From assembly GCF_900156285.1 (NCBI RefSeq), contig NZ_FTNC01000004.1, forward strand, positions 124,001-188,000: DNA of 64,000 bases. Reading direction: 5' to 3'. The notes under the pieces were generated by a model. The model had not been told where the DNA came from. It worked only from the letters and a program-made list of their open reading frames with translations, and ran no database searches. A program made the position numbers and the translations under genes. Below, in pieces: positions 27,624 through 37,431 of the stretch (its first letter is position 1; the number at the start of each line of letters is the position of its first letter). The DNA comes from Halanaerobium kushneri (GTDB taxonomy: Bacteria; Bacillota; Halanaerobiia; Halanaerobiales; Halanaerobiaceae).

Positions 27624-28732
27624 AAAAATTAATTGCTGGAATTCCAACTGAAATTAAGGAGATGAGCCGCTATCGGGCTGGCAAAAGCATTGAAGAGGTT
27701 AAAGAGGAGTATGGGCTGAAAAAAATAGTTAAACTTGCTTCTAACGAAAATCCACTGGGGCCTTCAATTCAGGTTATTGATGTAATTCAGTCAGAGGCTA
27801 AAAATGTCTGTCTTTATCCTGATTCGGACAGTAGAGAGTTAAAAACAGCACTGGCTGATAAATATCAGCTGGCTGAAAATAAAATTTTTCTGGGTAATGG
27901 GTCTGACGAAATTTTAGATCTTTTAATGACTTTGATTTTAAATCCAGGTGATGAGGTTATTCAGGCAGATCCAGCCTTTATAAAGTATGAGCTGGCAGTC
28001 AAATCAAGAGGCGGCAGTAGTGTTAAAGTTCCGCTGGCTGAAGATTACAGACATGATCTGCAGGCGATGGAAGCAGAAATCAACGATAATACTAAGGCGA
28101 TTTTTATCTGCAACCCCAATAACCCGACCGGTACAATGCTGGACCGGGAAGAAATTGAAAATTTTCTGGAAAGGGTATCAGATGAGATACTTATAATAAT
28201 TGACCAGGCTTATCAGGAATATATAACAGCCAGTGCTCCCTTTGATGGGATTGAATTACTGGATAAGTATTCGAATTTAATGTTGATGCGTACTTTCTCC
28301 AAAGCATATGGTCTGGCAGGAATGAGAATTGGTTATGCCCTTGCGGATCCCGAGTTAATAGATTATTTAAATCGGATTAGAGGTCCTTTTAATGTTAATC
28401 GACTGGCCCAGAAAGCGGCAGTGGCAGCCCTGGAGTCGGAATCGCATTTAAAAACCTGTCAGGATTTAAATAACAGAGAAAAGCAATTTCTCTATAACCA
28501 ATTTGCTGAACTGGGACTTGAGTATATAGAGACAGAGTCTAATTTTATGATGGTTAATACAGAAATGCCAGCAGTAGAAGTTTTTAAGAAGCTGCAGCAG
28601 CGGGGAGTAATAATTAGACCGGGCCATCAGTTTGGGATGGAAAATTGGATTAGAGTGACTGTAGGTAATCGGGCCGATAATGAATTTTTTATCAGGAACT
28701 TAAAAAAAGTATTAGCAGAGAGGGATGAGTAA
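27620..28732 (+). CDS. hisC: HisC-type aminotransferase (probable aromatic amino acid aminotransferase)
   Basis: PLP fold-type I transaminase of the histidinol-phosphate group, 370 residues. It has LASNENPLGPS, the CNPNNPTGT strand, DQAYQEY, and the PLP lysine in TFSKAYGLAGMRIGY. The four-base overlap with aroA and its place in a Tyr-controlled operon argue that it makes Tyr and Phe from their keto acids rather than, or as well as, histidine. No other his genes are in the window. Confidence 0.92.
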   Translation: MKKLIAGIPTEIKEMSRYRAGKSIEEVKEEYGLKKIVKLASNENPLGPSIQVIDVIQSEAKNVCLYPDSDSRELKTALADKYQLAENKIFLGNGSDEILDLLMTLILNPGDEVIQADPAFIKYELAVKSRGGSSVKVPLAEDYRHDLQAMEAEINDNTKAIFICNPNNPTGTMLDREEIENFLERVSDEILIIIDQAYQEYITASAPFDGIELLDKYSNLMLMRTFSKAYGLAGMRIGYALADPELIDYLNRIRGPFNVNRLAQKAAVAALESESHLKTCQDLNNREKQFLYNQFAELGLEYIETESNFMMVNTEMPAVEVFKKLQQRGVIIRPGHQFGMENWIRVTVGNRADNEFFIRNLKKVLAERDE

Positions 28733-28733
28733 T

Positions 28734-29786
28734 ATGATAGCTGTATTAAAGCGAGGAGCAACAAAGGCTGATGAAAAGAAAGTAATTGAGTTAATTGAAG
28801 AAGCTGGTTTTTCTGCCCATCCGGACACAGGAGCTGAAACTACAATTGTTGGAGTAGTAGGAGTAGCACCGGAAAAAAAAGTAAATTTAAAAGAGAAGCT
28901 GCAGGTTATGAGCTGTGTGGATAAAGTAGTAGTAATTTCCGATCCCTATAAACTTACCAGCTGGAATTTTAAGCAGGATAAAACGGTGATTGATCTTGGT
29001 GATGGAGTTAAGGTAGGTGGAAATGAACTAACAGTAATGGCAGGTCCCTGTTCGGTAGAAAATGAGGAGCAGATGCTGGAGACAGCTCGAGTAGTTAAAG
29101 AAGCAGGTGCCAAGATACTGCGCGGAGGAGCTTTTAAACCAAGAACATCCCCCTATTCTTTTCAGGGTCTGGGAGAAGAAGGTCTTAAACTCTTAGCAAA
29201 GGCCAGAGAAGAAACAGGCCTCAAAGTTATTACAGAATTGATGGATATTGAGCATATAGATGTGGTCTGCAAATATACAGATATTATTCAGATAGGGGCC
29301 CGAAACATGCAGAATTATGCCCTTTTAAAAGAAATTGGCAAACTTGATAAACCTGTAATGCTTAAGCGAGGTATGGCAGCAACAATTAAGGAATGGCTGC
29401 TGGCTGCTGAGTATGTAATGAATGAAGGAAATCATCAGGTTATTTTATGTGAAAGAGGTGTCAGAACTTTTGGTGAAGAAACCAGAAACACTATGGATTT
29501 AAGTTCGATACCCTTAGTTCAGCAGTTAAGTCATCTGCCGGTTATAGCAGATCCCAGTCATGGTACTGGACGCTGGGAACTGGTGATCCCGGTTGCCAGA
29601 GCAGCTGCTGCAGTTGGTGCAGATGGAATTATGGTTGAAGTCCATCCCCACCCGGAGAATGCGCTTTCGGATGGTCCCCAGTCTTTAAAACCTGACAACT
29701 TTAGACTGCTGATGGATGAGTTAAGTGCAATAACTAATTCTCTTAAATCATTTCGATCAAGAGAAAAGAAAATTGCCTATGAATAA
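28734..29786 (+). CDS. aroF: DAHP synthase (second copy)
   Basis: 350 residues with the same architecture as the first aroF. ATG 28734 is preferred because GAGGG ends 9 nt before it and the protein then begins MIAVLKR like its paralog; ATG 28725 abuts the ribosome site. From about residue 75 the barrel is close to 90% identical to the first copy by eye. The ferredoxin-like domain is only about half identical, suggesting different effector responses. Confidence 0.95.
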   Translation: MIAVLKRGATKADEKKVIELIEEAGFSAHPDTGAETTIVGVVGVAPEKKVNLKEKLQVMSCVDKVVVISDPYKLTSWNFKQDKTVIDLGDGVKVGGNELTVMAGPCSVENEEQMLETARVVKEAGAKILRGGAFKPRTSPYSFQGLGEEGLKLLAKAREETGLKVITELMDIEHIDVVCKYTDIIQIGARNMQNYALLKEIGKLDKPVMLKRGMAATIKEWLLAAEYVMNEGNHQVILCERGVRTFGEETRNTMDLSSIPLVQQLSHLPVIADPSHGTGRWELVIPVARAAAAVGADGIMVEVHPHPENALSDGPQSLKPDNFRLLMDELSAITNSLKSFRSREKKIAYE

Positions 29787-29860
29787 AATTTACTGCTAAT
29801 TTTTGGTGGTAAATATTTAGCAGTTGGTGTTATCAGGAATTTCTAAAAGGAGGGAAAATT

Positions 29861-31060
29861 TTGTTTGAATATTTAACGGCTGGCGAATCCCACGGGCCAA
29901 GATTAACAGCAATAATTAAAAGTCTGCCTGCGGGTCTTAAAGTAGAAGTTGAAGCAGTAAATGAGCAATTATTTAGAAGACAGCAGGGTTATGGTCGTGG
30001 TGGTCGGATGAAAATAGAAAGTGATCAGGTAATAATCAATTCGGGTCTGCGGCATAAAGAGACTCTCGGTACCCCGCTCAGTATGACTATTGAAAATAAG
30101 GACTGGCAAAACTGGGTGGAAGTAATGGCACCTGATAAAGAAGCTGAGGCAGATATGGAAGCCCTGACTAATCCTCGACCGGGGCATGCTGATCTGCCGG
30201 GAGCCTTAAAATATAATCATCGGGATCTGCGCAATGTACTGGAAAGAGCCAGTGCTCGCGAAACTGCAGCTCGAACTGCGGTTGGAGCAGTAGCCCGACA
30301 GTTTTTAAATCAGTTTGATATCAATATTTACAGTCATGTAATCCAGATTGGCAACTTAAAAAGTGAGACCTGGACAGATATTAAAGCAAAAGATCCCGAA
30401 CGTTTTAAACGGGAGTCTGATATTAAGGAATATTTTGACGAACTTGATAAAACAGAACTTCGCTGTGGAGATACTGCTAGAACTGAGGCCATGAAGCATT
30501 TAATTGATTCCTGGCGAGCCAATGGGGATTCAGTTGGAGGAGTATTCGAAATTGTTGTTACCGGCCTCCCGGTTGGATTGGGCAGCCATGTTCACTGGGA
30601 TTTAAAGCTGGAAAGTAAGCTGGCAGCTCAGTTGATGGGAATTCAGGCAATTAAAGGTGTGGAAATTGGAGCTGGCTTTAAGGGGGCTGGACTTCCGGGT
30701 TCCAAGGCTCATGATGAAATCTTTTATAATCTTGACCGGGGTTTTTATCGAAAGTCAAATCAGGCAGGTGGAATTGAAGGTGGAATCAGCAATGGGGAAG
30801 AGTTAATTATTCGACTGGCGATGAAGCCAATCCCTACTCTGGCAAAACCCCTGCACTCTGCTGATATAATTTCCAAAAAAGAAACTACAGCAGCCAAAGA
30901 GCGTTCTGATGTCTGTGCTGTACCAGCGGCAAGTATAGTTGGAGAAGCGGTTACTGCTTCTGTGCTGGCCAGTAGTACAGCCGAAAAATTTGGTGGAGAC
31001 AGTATGCAGGAAATCAAACGCAATTATGACAGTTATCTTGAACAGCTGAGAAAGTTTTAA
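29861..31060 (+). CDS. aroC: Chorismate synthase
   Basis: Forms chorismate from EPSP using reduced FMN. TTG 29861 follows GGAGGG. The 399-residue protein has the N-terminal ESHGP motif (LTAGESHGPRLTAI), RPGHADLPGALKY, RASARETAARTAVGA and the late RSDVCAVPAASIVGEA. It is the last gene of the T-box operon; aroB, aroD, aroE and aroK are not in the window. Confidence 0.96.
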   Translation: MFEYLTAGESHGPRLTAIIKSLPAGLKVEVEAVNEQLFRRQQGYGRGGRMKIESDQVIINSGLRHKETLGTPLSMTIENKDWQNWVEVMAPDKEAEADMEALTNPRPGHADLPGALKYNHRDLRNVLERASARETAARTAVGAVARQFLNQFDINIYSHVIQIGNLKSETWTDIKAKDPERFKRESDIKEYFDELDKTELRCGDTARTEAMKHLIDSWRANGDSVGGVFEIVVTGLPVGLGSHVHWDLKLESKLAAQLMGIQAIKGVEIGAGFKGAGLPGSKAHDEIFYNLDRGFYRKSNQAGGIEGGISNGEELIIRLAMKPIPTLAKPLHSADIISKKETTAAKERSDVCAVPAASIVGEAVTASVLASSTAEKFGGDSMQEIKRNYDSYLEQLRKF

Positions 31061-31192
31061 ATAGTTCTAATCTTTCTCTCACATTTTCATCACATTTCTG
31101 ACTTATACTATTAACAGATAAATAAAAAATACTTAATCAAATTATTTTTATGGTTAGGTTAATAGTAATTTTAAAGGGAGTGCTTATATTTA

Positions 31193-31942
31193 ATGAAGAA
31201 AATTTTAGTTTCACTTTTATTGATAACTGTTCTGATGGTTCCAACAGCTGTTATGGCTCAGCAGATGAATGGAGAACCCGCTGATCCTTCTCTAAGTAAG
31301 AATCTTAATGCTAATAAAGTTGTGGCTACTGTAAATGGAGAAAAGATTACTTCTCAGCAGCTGGCAAAGCAGGCAAAAGTTAATCAGATTTTACAGCAGG
31401 TAAGTCAGGTTGATCAGCAGCTGGCACAGATTTTAGCGAGTTCTGAAGCAGGTAATTCTGTATTAAAGAAACTACAGCAGGCTAAGTTAGATAGTTTAAT
31501 TGATAATGTACTGCTGGAACAGGCAGCAGAAGAATCGGACATTAATCTGACACAGGCAGAAAAAGACAAAATTTATCAGCAGCAGAAATCAGCTATCTTA
31601 AAAAAGAATCAAATGGACGAAAAACAGTTCCTGTCTATTCTTAAACAGCAGGGTTATAAAAATGAGGCTGCCTATAAAAAAGAATTTACTAATAATCCTC
31701 AGATTAAGATAAATAAATTAATTGAGGAAAAAGTGCTGGCTGATATTAAAGTTAGCGAAAAAGAACTGCAGCAGGCTTATGATAAAAATAAAGAAGCCCT
31801 GGCACAGAATGGAAAGGATACTTCTTTTAAAGAATTAAAGCCTCGTTTAAAAAAGATGCTCAAACAGCAGAAGCAGAGTAAGGCAATCAATCAGTATTTA
31901 GCTAAACTGAGAGAAGATGCCAAAATTGAAAAGAATATTTAG
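31193..31942 (+). CDS. Secreted SurA/PrsA-like chaperone domain protein, no PPIase domain
   Basis: 249 residues with a Sec signal peptide (MKKILVSLLLITVLMVPTAVMA, cleavage before QQM). A SurA N-terminal chaperone fold follows (VVATVNGEKITSQQLAKQAK; long Gln/Lys-rich helices). The parvulin insert of PrsA/SurA is missing, so it is probably a holdase for exported proteins. It has its own gap upstream and a terminator downstream; A/T-rich AAAGGGAG precedes the ATG. Confidence 0.82.
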   Translation: MKKILVSLLLITVLMVPTAVMAQQMNGEPADPSLSKNLNANKVVATVNGEKITSQQLAKQAKVNQILQQVSQVDQQLAQILASSEAGNSVLKKLQQAKLDSLIDNVLLEQAAEESDINLTQAEKDKIYQQQKSAILKKNQMDEKQFLSILKQQGYKNEAAYKKEFTNNPQIKINKLIEEKVLADIKVSEKELQQAYDKNKEALAQNGKDTSFKELKPRLKKMLKQQKQSKAINQYLAKLREDAKIEKNI

Positions 31943-31975
31943 TTAAAACTTCCTTAGATAAAGATTATCTAGATT

Positions 31976-32003
31976 AAGTCCTGCCTAAAAGCAGGGCTTT
32001 TTT
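31976..32003 (+). terminator. Terminator after the SurA-like gene
   Basis: AAGTCCTGC (31976-31984) pairs with GCAGGGCTT (31991-31999), one G-T pair, followed by T's. Confidence 0.88.
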
Positions 32004-32071
32004 CTTTATGTTATAATTAGTGTGAGTTGATAAACTTTAAAGCTAAAATTACAGAATAAGGAAGTGGCAGT

Positions 32072-32764
32072 ATGAGCGGCAAAAAGGTTCTGATAATTGA
32101 TGATGATCCACATATTAGAGAGATACTCGAAGATTATATTAAATTTGAAGGTTTTAGTGTTATAGCAGCTGAAGATACTGAAAAAGGATACCGGATTTTA
32201 AAAAAACAGTCAGTTGATATTTTAATTCTGGATATTATGCTGCCCGATGAGAATGGTTGGGAGTTCTGTCAGCGGATTAGACCGGAATTTGATCTACCAA
32301 TTATTTTTCTCAGTGCCAAAGATGAAGCTGCAGATAAGATAACTGGACTTGAACTGGGAGCAGATGATTATATCAGCAAACCATTTAGCCCGCGGGAGGT
32401 TGTGGCCCGGATTAAGGCTGTTTTAAGAAGATATCAAAAAAATACAGAAAAACCCGGACAGCTTCAATTTGGTGATCTTTTAATTAACAAAGAAGAACAT
32501 TATATCAAATATCAGGGAGATTTTATTGAACTAACACCGAAAGAATTTTCTCTGCTCTGGCACCTGGCTCAGAATCCAAAAAAAGTTTTTAGACGGGAAA
32601 ATCTGCTAAAGGCTGTCTGGGGTTATGATTATTTTGGAGATGCCCGAACTGTAGATACTCATATCAAATCACTGCGAAAAAAACTGGGTGATGCTGCAGC
32701 AGCAATTGAGACAGTCTGGGGGGTAGGATATAAATTTGAAGCCGAAAAACTGGAAGACAAATAG
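32072..32764 (+). CDS. OmpR-family response regulator
   Basis: The 230-residue protein has a receiver domain (IIDDDPHIRE; phospho-acceptor Asp54 in LDIMLPDENGW; Lys in ISKPFSPRE) and a C-terminal winged helix (about 130-228; LTPKEFSLLWHLAQNP, GDARTVDTHIKSLRKKLG). It is followed and overlapped by its histidine kinase. The stimulus is unknown; proximity to a secreted chaperone gene might hint at envelope stress, but that is weak. Confidence 0.93.
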   Translation: MSGKKVLIIDDDPHIREILEDYIKFEGFSVIAAEDTEKGYRILKKQSVDILILDIMLPDENGWEFCQRIRPEFDLPIIFLSAKDEAADKITGLELGADDYISKPFSPREVVARIKAVLRRYQKNTEKPGQLQFGDLLINKEEHYIKYQGDFIELTPKEFSLLWHLAQNPKKVFRRENLLKAVWGYDYFGDARTVDTHIKSLRKKLGDAAAAIETVWGVGYKFEAEKLEDK

Positions 32765-34505
32765 TCTATTTAGCAAATTGTTTTTTAGATTTATAGTTCT
32801 TTCGCTGATTATCATAGTTGTCTTTGGCCTGATTATTATCTTTTATTTAGAAGATTTTCTTTATAACCGGCGTGAAAATGAAGTTTTATATAATTTGAAT
32901 CAGTTAAAAACAGATTTAAAACAACTCTTGATTACCGGCGAGGAAGAAGAGATAAATAAAATACTTAGTCTCACCGCTCGCCAAAATAGGGGTCAGATCT
33001 GGTTAACAGATAGTAAAGGAAATATAATTTACAGTTATCCCGGCAGGATAGATGAGCGGGTCGACTTTGAAGGTTATAATCAGATTTTTAATAACAAATT
33101 GCTTTCCAGCCGGGTAGATTCAGCTCAATTTGAACGGCCAATGCTTTTAAACGCTGCTGCCATGGAAGTTGCTGGAGAAAAGTATGGTCTGCTCTTTTTT
33201 ACTTCTGTCCAGGGGATTAATTCAACAGTGGACCAGATTCAAAAAATTATGCTCTATTTGGCTCTTTTTTCAGCGCTTCCTGCGCTGCTGCTTGCCTATT
33301 TCTGGGCCAGAAGTATTTCCAATCCTCTCAAAAATATTAGTAAAACTGCTGAAGAAATCAGCCGGGGTAATTTTTTGGAAATAAATACTTCGCAAAACAC
33401 TAAAGAATTGAAAAATCTGGCAGAGAGTATCAACGATATGTCAAAAACTCTGGCCCAAAATATGAACAATTTAAAAGAAGAAAGAAATAAACTAAACTAT
33501 ATTCTCTCCGGGATGGAAGAGGGGGTGCTGGCTCTAAATTCCGATCGGGAAATAATTTTACTAAATCAATCATTTGCAGACCTTTTTATTGCTCCTCCTG
33601 CTGCTGAACTGAATAATCAGCAGGAAATTTCGGAACTGCTAAATAACCGGCAGGTAATTGAGTTTATAGAAACGAGTATGCAAAAAAAGGAAAGCAGAAG
33701 TCTCGAAATTAAGCTGCCAGAAGCTGAAAAATATCTGCTGCTGCACAGTACAGCAATTTTTAGAGATAGCAAATTCTGGGGGACTGTCATTATTTTTCAG
33801 GATATTTCAGAGAGGTGGCGTTTTGAAAAACTCCAGAGTGACTTTGTGGCCAATGTTTCTCATGAGTTGAGAACCCCACTTTCCTCAATTAGAGGAGCTG
33901 CCGAGATTGTTTACGATGGTGCAGTTAGTAGAAAAAAGGCCAAAGAAAAATATTTAAATATGATTATAGAAGAAAGCAATAGGCTGGAAACTATGGTAAA
34001 TAAGATTCTGAGTATTTCGGAGTTAAAAACTGATATACTCAGACGGACAGAAATAAATTTCTCTAAATTTGTTTTTAATATGCTTCAGGATTATCAAAAA
34101 GTCAATGAAGTGCAACAGGAAATTGATTTTCAGATTGAAGCAGGTATCGAAATTAATGCTGATGCTGACAAGATCAAAAGGGTAATAATTAATTTGCTGG
34201 ATAATGCAGTAAAATATTCGCCGACTGCTGGCAAAATTGTTATCAAATTAGCTGAAACAGATTTGTCGGTAAAATTTATAGTGCGGGATCAGGGACCCGG
34301 AGTACCCGAGGAAGAAAGAAAAAATATCTGGGAAAGATTTTATAAAGTTAATCAAAAGGGTTTTCAGAGTCAGATAAGAGGTAGTGGTCTGGGTCTGGCG
34401 ATTGTTAAAGATATTATAGAACTGCATGGGGGCAGGGTTTATCAAAAAAATCTAGATTCAGGTTCAGAATTTGCCTTTCAGCTTCCTAAAAATAATAATT
34501 TTTAA
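32736..34505 (+). CDS. Membrane sensor histidine kinase (WalK/ResE-like architecture)
   Basis: 589 residues. A TM helix (about 17-38) is followed by an extracellular region (about 40-150), a second TM (about 165-187), HAMP (about 190-240), PAS (about 255-360), HisKA with His376 in NVSHELRTPLSSIRG, and an ATPase domain (NLLDNAVKYSP, DQGPGVP, GSGLGLAIVKDI). The only plausible in-frame start is TTG 32736, overlapping the regulator by 29 nt, with GGGTAGGA upstream. It partners the preceding regulator. Confidence 0.92.
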   Translation: MKPKNWKTNSLFSKLFFRFIVLSLIIIVVFGLIIIFYLEDFLYNRRENEVLYNLNQLKTDLKQLLITGEEEEINKILSLTARQNRGQIWLTDSKGNIIYSYPGRIDERVDFEGYNQIFNNKLLSSRVDSAQFERPMLLNAAAMEVAGEKYGLLFFTSVQGINSTVDQIQKIMLYLALFSALPALLLAYFWARSISNPLKNISKTAEEISRGNFLEINTSQNTKELKNLAESINDMSKTLAQNMNNLKEERNKLNYILSGMEEGVLALNSDREIILLNQSFADLFIAPPAAELNNQQEISELLNNRQVIEFIETSMQKKESRSLEIKLPEAEKYLLLHSTAIFRDSKFWGTVIIFQDISERWRFEKLQSDFVANVSHELRTPLSSIRGAAEIVYDGAVSRKKAKEKYLNMIIEESNRLETMVNKILSISELKTDILRRTEINFSKFVFNMLQDYQKVNEVQQEIDFQIEAGIEINADADKIKRVIINLLDNAVKYSPTAGKIVIKLAETDLSVKFIVRDQGPGVPEEERKNIWERFYKVNQKGFQSQIRGSGLGLAIVKDIIELHGGRVYQKNLDSGSEFAFQLPKNNNF

Positions 34506-34607
34506 GCTGCTGGAAGTTTATCGGCTTAATGTAAAAGAATTACTTACAATTTGATAGTTTTGCTGATATAATTAAAAAGAATAAAATTTCTTAAGGAGGC
34601 ATTATAG

Positions 34608-36008
34608 ATGAGTGAAGAAAAAAAGAATGAAAATGCATATCAGGCCAAAAATGCCTGGTCAGAAATGGGTGAAGAAGAGAGAGAAGAAGTTTTTGCCTTT
34701 AATGAAGCTTATGCAAAATTTTTAAGTGAAAACAAAACCGAAAGGGAATTTGCTTCTGCAGCAATTGCTGAACTGGAAGCGGCCGGTTTTAAAAATATTA
34801 ATCAGTTTAAAAGTCTAAAAAAGGGAGATAAAGTTTATGTAGAGAATCGCTCCCGGGCTTTAATGGCAGCTGTAATTGGGGAAAAAGATTTGAAAGAAGG
34901 TCTGAAAATTGTCGGCAGCCATATTGATTCTCCAAGGCTTGATTTAAAGCCAAACCCACTTTACGAAGATGGAGAAATGGCAATGTTTAAGACTCACTAT
35001 TATGGTGGAGTTAAAAAATATCAGTGGGTAACTATGCCGCTAGCTCTGCACGGGGTAGTTGTTAAAGATGACGGAACTCAGATAGAAATAAGTATTGGTG
35101 AAAAAGAAGATGACCCTGTTTTCTTTATCAGTGATGTTCTGCCACATCTGGGTAAAAGTCAGATGAAAAAATCAATGAGTGAGGGTATCAGTGGTGAGCA
35201 GTTAAATGTTGTTATTGGAAGCATCCCGGTTGCTGATGAAGATGCAAAAGAAAAAATTAAAGAAGCTGTTTTAAATCATTTAAAATCCGAATATGATTTT
35301 AAGGAAGAGGACTTTATCAGTGCTGATCTGCAGGTGGTTCCAGCGTTTAAGACCAGAGATGCAGGTTTTGATAGAGGTCTGCTGGCTGGTTATGGACATG
35401 ATGATCGAGTCTGCAGTTATACAGCTTTAGAAGCTATTCTGGATGTAAAAGATCCTGAATATACTTCGGTAGTTTTACTGATGGACCGGGAGGAAGTCGG
35501 CAGTATGGGTTCAACCGGTATGCAGTCTCACTTTTTTGAAGATCAGGTGGCCAATCTGGTAGATCTTTACTATAATGATTACAGCGAATTAATGGTGCGT
35601 AAGGTTATGCAGAATTCGAAGGTTTTATCTGCAGATGTAAATGCAGCCTATGATCCTGACTTTGCTGAAGTCTATGCCAAACATAATTCGGCTTATCTGG
35701 GTAAAGGGATTGTTATTTCAAAGTATACTGGAGCCCGTGGAAAAGCTGGAGCTTCTGAGGCCAGTGCAGAATTCATGGGAGAAGTTAGAGGTCTCTTTAA
35801 TAATGCTGGTGTTATCTGGCAGACAGCAGAGCTCGGCAAAATTGATGAAGGTGGTGGTGGAACCATTGCCCAATTTTTGGCCAATTATAATATGGATGTA
35901 GTTGACTGTGGACCGGCTGTGCTTTCCATGCATTCTCCCTATGAGGTAGTTAGTAAGGCTGATGTTTATCATTCCTATTTAGCTTATAATGTGTTTTTAG
36001 AAAAATAA
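34608..36008 (+). CDS. apeA: M18 family aminopeptidase
   Basis: Zinc exopeptidase removing N-terminal (often acidic) residues. The 466-residue protein has metal-binding GSHIDSPRLDLKPNPLYE (about 103), YGHDDRVCSYTALEAI (about 264), DREEVGSMGSTG (about 295) and late SMHSPYEV. The long RKVMQNSKVLSADVNAAYDP region is typical of the bacterial M18 branch. It is monocistronic with AAGGAGG upstream. Cytosolic by lack of a signal peptide. Confidence 0.93.
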   Translation: MSEEKKNENAYQAKNAWSEMGEEEREEVFAFNEAYAKFLSENKTEREFASAAIAELEAAGFKNINQFKSLKKGDKVYVENRSRALMAAVIGEKDLKEGLKIVGSHIDSPRLDLKPNPLYEDGEMAMFKTHYYGGVKKYQWVTMPLALHGVVVKDDGTQIEISIGEKEDDPVFFISDVLPHLGKSQMKKSMSEGISGEQLNVVIGSIPVADEDAKEKIKEAVLNHLKSEYDFKEEDFISADLQVVPAFKTRDAGFDRGLLAGYGHDDRVCSYTALEAILDVKDPEYTSVVLLMDREEVGSMGSTGMQSHFFEDQVANLVDLYYNDYSELMVRKVMQNSKVLSADVNAAYDPDFAEVYAKHNSAYLGKGIVISKYTGARGKAGASEASAEFMGEVRGLFNNAGVIWQTAELGKIDEGGGGTIAQFLANYNMDVVDCGPAVLSMHSPYEVVSKADVYHSYLAYNVFLEK

Positions 36009-36028
36009 ATTGTTTAAATTTTGATTTT

Positions 36029-36065
36029 AACACAGGAGAGGCCGCTGATGCTTCTTCTGTGTTTT
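36029..36065 (+). terminator. Terminator after the M18 aminopeptidase
   Basis: AACACAG (36029-36035) pairs with CTGTGTT (36057-36063), followed by TTT; the loop is long. Confidence 0.6.
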
Positions 36066-36208
36066 GAAATTTAATTTAGGAAAATGTTAATTGCTTAACT
36101 TTAATTAAAATTATATCGTATATAATAGATGTTGTAAGTCAAAATGAAATTAAAATTTCTAGGCCATAATTAAAGTTAAAAATTAATAATACCAGGGAGT
36201 GATATATA

Positions 36209-36868
36209 ATGGCAAAGATTGATCAGGAAGAAAAAAACAAAATTAAAGAACTGTTCTCTAAAAATTTAAAAGACGAAGTAAATTTACTTTTCTTTTCTCA
36301 GGAGGAAGGCTGTCAGTACTGTGAAGATACAGAAGAAATTCTGGCAGAAGTTACAGCTTTAGATGAAAGAGTAAATTTTGAAAAACATTTACTTGGCAGC
36401 GAAAAGGCTGAAGAACTAGGCATTGATAGAGCACCTGCAATTATTTTCTTAAATAATGAGGGTCAGGACAGCGGAGTTCATTTTTATGGAATTCCTTCAG
36501 GTTATGAGTTTACTTCTTTAATTGAAGATATTTTGGATATGTCTGATAAAGAAAGAATTGATCTATCTGAAGATATCAAAAAAGAAATTCAGGAACTTGA
36601 TTCTGACGTACTGCTGCAGGTATTTATTACTCCTACCTGTCCTTATTGTCCACGTGCGGTTAGAGTTGCTCATCAAATGGCAATGCTTAACCCCAGAGTT
36701 AGAGGAGAAATGGTAGAAGCAATGGAATTTGAAGAGCTATCTTCCAGCTTTAATGTATCAGGAGTACCAAAAACAGTGATTAACTCCGGTGCAGATGAGC
36801 AGGTTGGTGCTGTGCCAGCGAAAACAATTCTGAAAAAAGTTCAGGATTTAGCTGTAGCAGCCAGCTAA
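36209..36868 (+). CDS. Protein disulfide oxidoreductase (tandem thioredoxin folds)
   Basis: The 219-residue protein resembles the PDO family of thermophiles and anaerobes. The N-terminal fold has CQYC (35-38) and the C-terminal fold CPYC (144-147) with the cis-Pro segment SGVPKTV. Such proteins accept electrons from TrxB-like reductases. It is followed 100 nt later by trxA, forming a thiol-redox cluster. TATAAT near 36120 could be its -10 box. Confidence 0.88.
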   Translation: MAKIDQEEKNKIKELFSKNLKDEVNLLFFSQEEGCQYCEDTEEILAEVTALDERVNFEKHLLGSEKAEELGIDRAPAIIFLNNEGQDSGVHFYGIPSGYEFTSLIEDILDMSDKERIDLSEDIKKEIQELDSDVLLQVFITPTCPYCPRAVRVAHQMAMLNPRVRGEMVEAMEFEELSSSFNVSGVPKTVINSGADEQVGAVPAKTILKKVQDLAVAAS

Positions 36869-36968
36869 GATAAAGACTTTGTATTTTTGTTTACTTGCAG
36901 CTGGTGCAAAAGGGGTTTTGTACCGGCTGTAAAAAAATTTTATTAACACAACAGGAGGAAATTCAAAA

Positions 36969-37289
36969 ATGAGTAAACCGGTAAAAGTAACAGATGGGAA
37001 CTTCAGTCGTGAAGTTTTAAGAGCTGACAAAAAAGTTTTAGTTGATTTTTGGGCAGAATGGTGTGGACCATGTAGAATGGTAGCACCCGTTGTAGAGGAT
37101 ATCGCCAGAGAATACAGTGATCAGATTAAGGTTGCTAAATTAAATGTTGACGAAAATCAGTCTACTGCTTCCAGATATGGAATTATGAGTATTCCAACTA
37201 TGCTGGTAATGGAAGACGGTAAGGTTAAAGATAAGCTGGTAGGTTATATGCCTAAAGATAAACTGGCTAAAAAACTTGGCTTAAAATAA
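36969..37289 (+). CDS. trxA: Thioredoxin
   Basis: A small dithiol protein with 106 residues. The active site is WCGPC with C32 and C35, cis-Pro in SIPTM (about 75), and C-terminal GYMPKDKLAKKL. ACAGGAGG precedes the ATG. It is the likely partner of trxB at 5503-6555. Confidence 0.95.
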   Translation: MSKPVKVTDGNFSREVLRADKKVLVDFWAEWCGPCRMVAPVVEDIAREYSDQIKVAKLNVDENQSTASRYGIMSIPTMLVMEDGKVKDKLVGYMPKDKLAKKLGLK

Positions 37290-37312
37290 TAAAATTTTTG
37301 CTTGATTTATAA

Positions 37313-37351
37313 GCCTCCCTTTTTATATTATTATAGAAAGGGAGCTTTTTT
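37313..37351 (+). terminator. trxA terminator
   Basis: CTCCCTTT (37315-37322) pairs with AAAGGGAG (37337-37344), then CTTTTTTA. Confidence 0.85.
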
Positions 37352-37431
37352 ATATTTTTCTTGCTAATAACCCTGTAAAAGTTTTAAGTTTTATGATAAA
37401 ATTAAGATTGATTAAAAAAGGAGGGTTATCA

